Position numbers and translations under genes: made by a program
Notes under the pieces: model-generated
Database searches by the model: none
Seen by the model: the letters and a program-made list of their open reading frames with translations, nothing else
What the model was told of the DNA's origin: nothing
From: Burkholderiales bacterium
GTDB lineage: Bacteria; Pseudomonadota; Gammaproteobacteria; Burkholderiales; Burkholderiaceae_F
DNA: 7,903 nucleotides
Reading direction: 5' to 3'
Assembly (NCBI GenBank): GCA_021298875.1
Contig: JAJTHJ010000334.1
Coordinates: 1 to 7,903, forward strand
Part shown: one piece after another, positions 1 to 7,903 of the stretch
Layout of the letters: each line of letters begins with the position of its first letter
Position numbering within the stretch: the stretch's first letter is position 1

Positions 1-3399
<3,399 letters not shown>

Positions 3400-3405
3400 A
3401 GCGCG

Positions 3406-3410
3406 CTCCT
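3406..3410 (-). promoter_or_regulatory. Ribosome binding site of gltB
   Basis: AGGAG on the minus strand, 6 nt upstream of the ATG at 3399. It is the clearest Shine-Dalgarno in the window and supports that start codon. The genes upstream rely on overlaps and have weak sites, so gltB looks like the start of an independently translated unit. Confidence 0.75.
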
Positions 3411-3423
3411 GACCAAGATCCGC

Positions 3424-3452
3424 ACTCTACCGCGCCGCACCACCAACGCCAA
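3424..3452 (-). promoter_or_regulatory. Candidate sigma-70 promoter for gltB
   Basis: On the minus strand TTGGCG (3452-3447) and TAGAGT (3429-3424) are separated by exactly 17 nt, each matching the -35/-10 consensus at 4 of 6 positions. It begins 4 nt downstream of the REP palindrome and would start transcription about 15-20 nt before the gltB start codon, giving a short leader. The match is moderate and the GC-rich background makes chance hits possible. Confidence 0.35.
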
Positions 3453-3456
3453 CCAG

Positions 3457-3483
3457 AAAAATAGGGGTCTGACCCCTATTTTT
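3457..3483. repeat. 27-nt palindromic repeat, gltB-side copy (REP-like)
   Basis: Identical in sequence and orientation to 4230-4256: 13-nt arms, AAAAATAGGGGTC and its reverse complement, around a central T at 3470. It lies 41 nt downstream of the transposase stop and 57 nt upstream of the gltB start codon. On the plus strand the right arm is followed by one further T, making six T's (3479-3484). On the minus strand the hairpin ends in five T's (3461-3457). Confidence 0.9.
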
Positions 3484-3484
3484 T
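3457..3484 (-). terminator. Possible terminator after the transposase gene (same palindrome)
   Basis: The palindrome can form a 12-bp hairpin followed by five T's on the minus strand, shorter than the eight T's of the dgt-side copy. It would stop transposase transcripts before gltB. Because it is symmetric and has six T's on the plus strand, it could work in both directions. This is inferred from shape only. Confidence 0.45.
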
Positions 3485-3507
3485 ATTCCTCACGAAAATG
3501 CAGATAT

Positions 3508-3527
3508 AAATAGGGGACACATTCCTA
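3508..3527. repeat. Diverged, imperfect REP-like element at the transposase stop
   Basis: The plus-strand sequence AAATAGGGGACACATTCCTA shares the AAATAGGGG foot and arm with the two perfect palindromes. Its other arm is degenerate: TAGGGGA against TAGGAAT read in reverse complement. It lies 24 nt from the perfect copy at 3457-3483. It contains the transposase stop codon. It may be an asymmetric member of the same repeat family or a decayed copy. Confidence 0.6.
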
Positions 3528-4214
3528 CTGCGCTTTCCGCGGACGGCCGACTGGGCGGGTACGCGGAAGATGCTCTTGGCCGATTTTCGCGGCGGCCGCA
3601 AAGCCGGTCGAGGCAAGCGCTTGGCTTTGGCGGATCGCGGCGCGGATGCCTTCCAGTTCAACCGGGTCTGACGTCTGGTCGAACAAAGCCTTGTAGGCAG
3701 TCTGGCGGTCAAATGGGGTATTACCGATAGACCAAAAGAGAGAGAGATCGCTTACAAGAGGGTCGATTTTCAGGCCGACATGGTGGCGATGGCTCGACCA
3801 CAAGTACTCGACCGGCGCGGCCACCAAACCCGCCCTGACCGGGTTCATCTCGATGTAGCGGTAGCAGGCGAGAAGGTAGCGGTCGGCCTCGATCAGGCTG
3901 GAGAAGAATCGCCCTTCCCACAGAGCGCCGGTCCGCTGGTGGCGATCATTGAACCAGCGCACGTAGCGTCGGCCTAGCGCCTGCATCAGCCCGCTCATCG
4001 CCGCTGCCCCGGCGGGCGTGACCAGCAGGTGAACGTGGTTGGGCATCAACACATAGGCGTGAACCGCCACGTCGAACTGAGCGGCCAGTTCTCCCAGCCA
4101 ATCCAAATACTTGCGTCGATCTTGGTCGTCGCGAAAGATGTCCTGCCGGTCGTTGCCGCGCTGGACGATATGGTGGGGGTGGCCGGCCACGGCCAGCCTG
4201 GGTTTTCTCGGCAT
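3525..4214 (-). CDS. REP-associated tyrosine transposase (RAYT, Y1/HUH family)
   Basis: A 229-aa single-strand DNA transposase of the Y1_Tnp (IS200-like) superfamily, REP-associated branch. It has the opening PRKPRLAVAGHPHHIVQRGN typical of RAYTs, the HUH metal motif as MPNHVHLLV (His60, His62), the conserved TGALWEGRFFSSLIE (95-109), and CYRYIEMNPVRAGLV (117-131) containing the probable nucleophile Tyr120. The C-terminal part is extended and ends in RPVGRPRK, similar to an AT-hook core, which could bind the A/T-rich feet of the adjacent repeats (inference). The frame is intact with no lost catalytic residue, so the protein may be active. ATG at 4214 was chosen because MPRKPRL is the usual family start; the Shine-Dalgarno is poor (CGAGAC just upstream), suggesting weak expression. 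The TAG stop (3527-3525) is the first three bases of the diverged repeat at 3508-3527 read on the minus strand. Confidence 0.93.
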   Translation of the reverse strand: MPRKPRLAVAGHPHHIVQRGNDRQDIFRDDQDRRKYLDWLGELAAQFDVAVHAYVLMPNHVHLLVTPAGAAAMSGLMQALGRRYVRWFNDRHQRTGALWEGRFFSSLIEADRYLLACYRYIEMNPVRAGLVAAPVEYLWSSHRHHVGLKIDPLVSDLSLFWSIGNTPFDRQTAYKALFDQTSDPVELEGIRAAIRQSQALASTGFAAAAKIGQEHLPRTRPVGRPRKAQ

Positions 4215-4226
4215 GTCTCGAGTATG

Positions 4227-4256
4227 AAAAAAAATAGGGGTCTGACCCCTATTTTT
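4227..4256 (-). terminator. Intrinsic-terminator-like hairpin after dgt (formed by a REP copy)
   Basis: On the minus strand the repeat folds into a hairpin of about 12 bp with a CAG loop. It has a GGGGT/ACCCC core inside an A/T-rich base and is followed by eight consecutive T's (4234-4227). That is the layout of a Rho-independent terminator for transcripts leaving dgt. The hairpin begins inside the dgt coding region, overlapping its stop codon, which is unusually close. Termination is inferred, not shown. Confidence 0.6.
4230..4256. repeat. 27-nt palindromic repeat, dgt-side copy (REP-like)
   Basis: Two 13-nt arms, AAAAATAGGGGTC and its exact reverse complement, surround one central base (T on the plus strand at 4243). 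The copy is identical base for base, including the central T orientation, to the one at 3457-3483. Together they bracket the tyrosine transposase gene, as REP-like elements bracket RAYT genes. The A-run at the left foot is longer here (8 A's) than in the other copy (5). The dgt stop TAG (4251-4249) lies within the right arm. Confidence 0.9.
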
Positions 4257-5385
4257 CTTCGATGCCGAACAGGCGCTGGTGTTCTTTGATGGCGTAGCGG
4301 TCGGTCATTCCGGCGACGTAGTCGGCGATCGCTCGCGGTTTGTCGATGCGGGCACGGTGCTGGTGGTCGGGAGGCAGCAGGCGCGGCTCGTCGAGGAAAG
4401 CGGCGAAGAGCTCGGTAACGATCCGCCGCGCTTTGGTCGTCATCCGCACCACGCGGTAGTGCCGGTAGAGGTTGTCGAACAGGAAGGCCTTCATCGCGTC
4501 GGCCTCCCGCCGAGTCGCCGCCGAAAACGCCACCAGCGGTGGCGCGGCGCGCACTTCCTCGATCGACCCGGGCCCGGCGGCCGCGATCCGGCGCGCGCTT
4601 TCGGCCACGAGATCGAGCACCAGCGCATTGATCATCCGCCGCACCGTCTCGTGGATCATCCGCCGCTCGGCAATGCCGGGGTACTCAGCGCGCACCGCGG
4701 CCGCATGGCGCGCGAAGAGCGGCACCTCGTCCAGTTGCGCGAGCGACAGCAGGCCGGAGCGCAGGCCGTCGTCGACGTCGTGGTTGTTGTAGGCGATCTC
4801 GTCGGCCAGATTGGCGATCTGCGCCTCGATGCCCGGCTGCCGCCTCTTGAGAAACCGCTCGCCCAGATCGCCCAGCCGCCGCGCGTTGGCGCGCGAGCAG
4901 TGCTTCAGTATCCCCTCGCGCGTCTCGAAGGTCAGGTTCAGTCCGTTGAAGGCGCCATAGCGCTCCTCCAGTTCGTCCACCACGCGCAGTGATTGCAGGT
5001 TGTGCTCGAAGCCGCCATAGGGTTTCATGCACGCCGCAAGCGCGTCCTGCCCGGCGTGGCCGAAAGGCGTGTGGCCCAGATCGTGCGCCAGCGCGATGGC
5101 TTCGATCAGGTCTTCGTTGACGCCCAGGTTGCGCGCAATGCCGCGACCGATCTGCGCCACCTCCAGCGAGTGCGTGAGCCGCGTGCGAAAAAGATCGCCC
5201 TCGTGGTTGACGAAGACCTGCGTCTTGTATTCGAGCCGGCGAAAGGCGGTGCAGTGGACGATCCGGTCGCGGTCGCGCTGGAACGCGCTGCGGCCGACCG
5301 CCTCCGGCTCCGCATGCATACGCCCGCGCGAGTGGGCCGAGTGCGCCGCGTACGGCGCGAGTTGGCGCTCGAAACCGCCGATCAC
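4249..5385 (-). CDS. dgt: Deoxyguanosinetriphosphate triphosphohydrolase-like protein (HD domain)
   Basis: HD-superfamily dNTP triphosphohydrolase, expected to split dGTP (or other dNTPs) into deoxynucleoside and tripolyphosphate in the cytoplasm. The 378-aa product has the family opening LAPYAAHSAHSRGR, the core FQRDRDRIVHCTAFRRLEYK, and the metal-binding set His72 (TRLTHSLEVAQ), His101-Asp102 (ALAHDLGHTPFGHAG) and Asp195 (NLADEIAYNNHDVDDGL). It therefore looks catalytically intact. GTG at 5385 was chosen because the LAPYA motif follows within 10 residues and the codon overlaps the aroB stop as GTGA; an ATG at codon 23 would remove conserved residues. The last codons (EEK then TAG) run into the 27-nt palindrome at 4230-4256, so the repeat supplies the stop codon and final residue(s). 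Substrate preference cannot be read from sequence; 'dgt' reflects family naming. Confidence 0.95.
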   Translation of the reverse strand: MIGGFERQLAPYAAHSAHSRGRMHAEPEAVGRSAFQRDRDRIVHCTAFRRLEYKTQVFVNHEGDLFRTRLTHSLEVAQIGRGIARNLGVNEDLIEAIALAHDLGHTPFGHAGQDALAACMKPYGGFEHNLQSLRVVDELEERYGAFNGLNLTFETREGILKHCSRANARRLGDLGERFLKRRQPGIEAQIANLADEIAYNNHDVDDGLRSGLLSLAQLDEVPLFARHAAAVRAEYPGIAERRMIHETVRRMINALVLDLVAESARRIAAAGPGSIEEVRAAPPLVAFSAATRREADAMKAFLFDNLYRHYRVVRMTTKARRIVTELFAAFLDEPRLLPPDHQHRARIDKPRAIADYVAGMTDRYAIKEHQRLFGIEEK

Positions 5386-6461
5386 CGATAGCCGCCCGCG
5401 GCCAGGGTGGCGCGCACCAAGTCATCGGGCACGGTCCGCTGCGCCGCCCGGCCGATGCGCTCGAGCACAATGAACTTCACCTGCCCCGCTTCGGCCTTCT
5501 TGTCGCCGCGCATCGACGCCATCGCCGCGTCGAGCGACAGCCCTTCGATCCGTGTCGGCAGGCCGGCGCCGGCGACCGCCGCTTCGACACGCGCGACCTC
5601 CGCGTCGCCCAACTGGCCGAGGCGACGAGACAAGTCGGCCGCGAGGCACAGCCCGCAGCCGACAGCTTCGCCGTGCAGCCAGGTCCCGAACCCGGTCAAG
5701 GCCTCGATCACATGGCCGAAGGTGTGACCGAGATTCAGCAGCGCACGCTCGCCGCTTTCGCGCTCGTCGCGACCGACCACGCCGGCCTTGATCGCACAGG
5801 AGCCAGCAATCGCCCGCGTCAGCGCCTCGCTATCCAACGCGTGCAGCCGCGGCAGATCGCGCTCGACCGCGGCAAAGTAGTCGGCGTCGGCCAGCAGTCC
5901 GTGCTTGAGAATCTCCGCCAGGCCCGCCGACACCTCGCGCGCCGGCAGCGTGCGCAGCGTGTCGGTGTCGGCTACCACCAGCGACGGCTGATGAAATGCG
6001 CCAACCAGGTTCTTGCCCGCCGCCCAGTTGATGCCGGTCTTGCCGCCGACCGATGAGTCCACCTGCGCCAGCAGGGTCGTCGGCACCTGCACGAAGCGGA
6101 TGCCACGCATGTCGACCGCCGCGGCAAACCCGGCGAGGTCGCCGACAACGCCGCCACCGAGCGCCACCACGGCCGATTTGCGGTCCGCGCCCAGCGCAAT
6201 CAGTGCATTGAGGACCGCGGCTACCGCGGGCCAGCCTTTATGTTCCTCGCCATCGGCCAGCACGCATTGCTCGACCGGCGCGACCGCCCGCAACGCGTGA
6301 AACGCCACGGCCGCATAGAGCGGCGCCACGGTCGAATTGCTCACCAGTAGAACGCGGGTCGGCGCAAGCGGCGCCAGCCACTCGCCGAGCCGGCCGATCA
6401 GCGCCGGGCCAATGTGGATTGGGTAACTACGTTCGTCAAGTTCGACGCGCAGGCTAAGCAT
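5382..6461 (-). CDS. aroB: 3-dehydroquinate synthase AroB
   Basis: Cytoplasmic NAD- and metal-dependent enzyme converting DAHP (3-deoxy-arabino-heptulosonate 7-phosphate) to 3-dehydroquinate, the second step of the shikimate pathway. The 359-aa product is of normal length. It has the NAD-binding ALGGGVVGDLAGF (about residues 100-112), PTTLLAQVDSSVGGKTGIN (127-145), GLAEILKHG (180-188), NLGHTFGHVIE (243-253) and LHGEAV (262-267). The three expected zinc ligands are present as Glu183, His246 and His263. The ATG at 6461 lies 4 nt after the aroK stop; only a weak purine stretch (GAAAG) precedes it, consistent with translation continuing from aroK. Its TGA overlaps the dgt GTG start. No missing catalytic residue is seen. 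Confidence 0.97.
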   Translation of the reverse strand: MLSLRVELDERSYPIHIGPALIGRLGEWLAPLAPTRVLLVSNSTVAPLYAAVAFHALRAVAPVEQCVLADGEEHKGWPAVAAVLNALIALGADRKSAVVALGGGVVGDLAGFAAAVDMRGIRFVQVPTTLLAQVDSSVGGKTGINWAAGKNLVGAFHQPSLVVADTDTLRTLPAREVSAGLAEILKHGLLADADYFAAVERDLPRLHALDSEALTRAIAGSCAIKAGVVGRDERESGERALLNLGHTFGHVIEALTGFGTWLHGEAVGCGLCLAADLSRRLGQLGDAEVARVEAAVAGAGLPTRIEGLSLDAAMASMRGDKKAEAGQVKFIVLERIGRAAQRTVPDDLVRATLAAGGYR

Positions 6462-6465
6462 GCTT

Positions 6466-7035
6466 TCATTGTAGAGACGCCCCCGGCGACAGCCCGAGCG
6501 CCGTACGCACGGCGCTGCAATCGAGGATGCGCTCGACCAGCCGCCGCGGATTGCCGGCGCCGGAGTCGAAGCTCAAATGCGCCACCTCTTCGTACAGCGG
6601 CGCGCGCTCGGACAGCAACTGCTCGAGCCGACCGCGCGGGTCGGCCACCTGCAACAGCGGACGCGAGCGGTCGTTGCGCGTGCGCCGCAGAATCTCGTCG
6701 ACCGTGGCCCGCAGATAAATCACCAGTCCGCGCTCGCGCAGCCGGGCGCGATTGTCTGCCCGAAGCACGGCACCGCCACCCGAGGCCAGCACGATGGACG
6801 CCCGCTGCGTCAACTCATCGAGCATTGCCGCTTCGCGCTGCCGAAACCCCGCCTCGCCTTCCATCTCGAAAATGGTCAATACCGACGCACCGCAGCGCCG
6901 CTCCAGTTCCGCGTCGGCGTCGACGAAGTCCCACGCCAAGCGGCGGGCCATCTCACGCCCGACCGTCGACTTGCCGACACCGGGCATGCCGACCAAACAC
7001 AAAAACACGACTTCGCCCGAAACGCAAGATCTCAC
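6466..7035 (-). CDS. aroK: Shikimate kinase AroK
   Basis: Cytoplasmic kinase that phosphorylates shikimate to shikimate 3-phosphate with ATP, the fifth step of the shikimate pathway to chorismate and aromatic amino acids. Visible family motifs, in order: Walker A GMPGVGKST near the N-terminus; the shikimate-binding DADAELERR; FRQRE (Arg that binds the shikimate carboxylate); the glycine motif SGGGAV; and the LID segment DRSRPLL, followed by RAPLYEEVA. Length (189 aa with this start) is slightly above the usual ~175. The start is uncertain because no ATG precedes the Walker A motif. I chose GTG at 7035 because it overlaps the upstream stop as GTGA; TTG at 7050 (194 aa) and GTG at 7008 (180 aa) are alternatives, and the last would put the start closest to the conserved FLVG strand. 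No strong Shine-Dalgarno supports any of them. aroB follows 4 nt after the stop, so the two pathway enzymes are probably co-translated. Confidence 0.95.
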   Translation of the reverse strand: MRSCVSGEVVFLCLVGMPGVGKSTVGREMARRLAWDFVDADAELERRCGASVLTIFEMEGEAGFRQREAAMLDELTQRASIVLASGGGAVLRADNRARLRERGLVIYLRATVDEILRRTRNDRSRPLLQVADPRGRLEQLLSERAPLYEEVAHLSFDSGAGNPRRLVERILDCSAVRTALGLSPGASLQ

Positions 7036-7903
7036 CCCGGAGTACGACAACCTGCGGACGGCGTCGAGCCGCCAATGATCCCGAACGGGCTGCTCGCAAA
7101 AGCGGGGGCGCCATCAGCGTCGACTTCCTCCGCCGAAACCGGCAAGCTATCCCAGAAGTAGGTTGCGCGGCTCTCGCTTCCACCCACCGTTACTCGGACG
7201 CTGATTTCCATCGACAACCAGCTGCCAAAGGCCTTCGGGTAGATCACCTCGACAAACGACTGACCCTGCGCATTCGTCCTGCCATTGCCGACAAAGTAGT
7301 AATTGACCGGACGCCGCGGGTCGAGTCGGCCGTTTTGGTTCTTGTCCTCCGTGGGGCGCTCGGCATCGCTCGGATCTGCATCGATGATGTCGTTGCGATT
7401 CACATCTTCATTCGGACAAACCGCGGTGATGGTCTGCTGCCGGCTGGTTCCAGAGGACGCACTCCAAACGCCTTTGTAGTAAGCGCTGTGTTCCAACGGA
7501 TCGACGGAGATCGTAGCGCCGTCCACGGCCGCGCCACCCACCCGAGCGACTTGAACGACGAAGCGGTAGATGTACGACAAGTCATCCGGAACGATGATTG
7601 TTCCCGCCGGCGCGATGACCACCGATACCGGCGCACTACGGACAGTCAGGCGCACGCCACCCTGACCGGCCGGACAGCCGGCAATGACATTAGCTGGAGC
7701 AGCGTTGGAGTTCTCAACCACGGCGCAAATCAGCACCTGATCCTGCGCACTGCCCGCGGCGCCGGGAACGAAGTCTGTTCGGGCTACGCCAGTGCCATCG
7801 GTAATCACGATACCGGTTGCCGCCAGTTGCCCAAAGCTTTCGCCCTCCACGAGGGTGAAACGAACAGGGGCATTGGTCACAGGAAGTCCCTGAGCGTTAA
7901 AGA
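7032..7903 (-). CDS. Ig-like (invasin/Big_1-like) surface protein, C-terminal part; 5' end outside window
   Basis: The frame is open from the high-coordinate edge to a TGA at 7034-7032, giving 289 visible residues. The first ones read FNAQGLPVTNAPVRFTL, which fits the 'D.GNPV..V.V.F' strand pattern of bacterial Ig-like domains of the invasin type. A second beta-rich stretch follows (RLTVRSAPVSVVIAPAG), and later NAQGQSFVEVIYPK resembles the end of such a domain. Between them are two Asp/Asn loops of the form DxNxN(D/G)xxD: DVNRNDIID (7406-7380) and DKNQNGRLD (7346-7320), 11 codons apart; these look like calcium-binding loops. No membrane anchor or sorting motif is visible at the C-terminus, which ends in a Gly/Ser/Pro-rich tail. 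The signal peptide would lie outside the window. I infer an exported or cell-surface protein; its ligand and role are unknown. The GTG at 7880 is probably an internal Val codon, because the Ig-like pattern starts upstream of it. Its stop overlaps the likely aroK start (GTGA), so the two genes may be translationally coupled. Confidence 0.75.
   Translation of the reverse strand, partial: FNAQGLPVTNAPVRFTLVEGESFGQLAATGIVITDGTGVARTDFVPGAAGSAQDQVLICAVVENSNAAPANVIAGCPAGQGGVRLTVRSAPVSVVIAPAGTIIVPDDLSYIYRFVVQVARVGGAAVDGATISVDPLEHSAYYKGVWSASSGTSRQQTITAVCPNEDVNRNDIIDADPSDAERPTEDKNQNGRLDPRRPVNYYFVGNGRTNAQGQSFVEVIYPKAFGSWLSMEISVRVTVGGSESRATYFWDSLPVSAEEVDADGAPAFASSPFGIIGGSTPSAGCRTPG

Larger units (their letters stand above)
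3457..4256 (-). mobile_element. REP-RAYT unit (two palindromes flanking a REP-associated tyrosine transposase)
   Basis: An 800-bp unit bounded by two identical 27-nt palindromes, with one intact transposase gene in between and a third diverged repeat next to the transposase stop. In known systems RAYT proteins are single-copy, vertically kept relatives of IS200/IS605 transposases that recognise and probably mobilise nearby REP hairpins. The unit lies exactly between dgt and gltB, outside both coding cores. I see no target-site duplication beyond the repeats, which agrees with HUH (Y1) chemistry. The outer boundary is inferred from the repeats and could be a little wider. Confidence 0.7.

Noticed and set aside
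3476..3712. Minus-strand 78-codon open frame overlapping the transposase 3' end and the repeats
   Set aside because: It is out of frame with the transposase, runs through the repeat sequence and has no motif. I considered a frameshifted transposase tail, but the main frame already reaches a normal family C-terminus.
3457..4256. Possible CRISPR-like or attachment-site pair from the two identical 27-nt repeats
   Set aside because: Only two copies separated by a transposase gene, palindromic, with no array, integrase or tRNA nearby; the REP-RAYT explanation fits better.
4630..4666. Direct repeat of a 13-mer (gatcatccgccgc at 4630-4642 and 4654-4666)
   Set aside because: It is within dgt and in frame (spacing 24 nt), encoding the RRMI..RRMI helix residues; a coding coincidence rather than a DNA element.
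4279..5473. Plus-strand open frames opposite dgt (4279-4992, 4993-5391, 5027-5473) and the minus-strand shadow 4685-5470
   Set aside because: dgt carries all HD-domain residues in its own frame; these are low-complexity shadows from GC-rich codon use.
6577..7161. Plus-strand 194-codon open frame opposite aroK
   Set aside because: aroK has complete kinase motifs on the minus strand; this frame shows no recognisable domain or ribosome binding site.

Overview
The window is GC-rich proteobacterial DNA. Every gene I can support lies on the minus strand, so transcription runs from high to low coordinates. The order aroK - aroB - dgt - gltB is a chromosomal arrangement I associate with Betaproteobacteria. 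The dgt product also has the N-terminal style of betaproteobacterial dGTPase-like proteins. I infer a betaproteobacterial chromosome and cannot name a genus from sequence alone.

Region by region, reading in the direction of transcription. (1) 7903-7032: the 3' part of a gene for a surface-type protein with bacterial Ig-like (invasin-like) character and two Asp/Asn-rich, probably calcium-binding loops; its 5' end lies outside the window. (2) 7035-6466: shikimate kinase, aroK. (3) 6461-5382: 3-dehydroquinate synthase, aroB. (4) 5385-4249: an HD-domain dGTP triphosphohydrolase-like protein, dgt. These four are packed with 4-nt overlaps or a 4-nt gap, so they look like one transcription unit. (5) 4256-3457: an 800-bp REP/RAYT-type unit, made of two identical 27-nt near-perfect palindromes flanking an intact REP-associated tyrosine transposase gene, with a third, diverged repeat at the transposase stop codon. 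(6) 3399-1: the first 1133 codons of gltB, the large subunit of glutamate synthase, running off the low-coordinate edge.

The housekeeping genes supply shikimate-pathway steps (AroB, AroK), dNTP hydrolysis (Dgt) and ammonium assimilation (GltB). The mobile unit sits exactly at the dgt/gltB boundary. One palindrome contains the dgt stop codon and forms a terminator-like hairpin after dgt. The other lies directly upstream of a candidate gltB promoter. The repeats may therefore have become functional parts of the operon punctuation.

No RNA gene, CRISPR array or gene-free stretch over 300 bases was seen. The most interesting part is the repeat/transposase unit and how its repeats provide stop codons and terminators. 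I did not find convincing evidence for a wholly new system.
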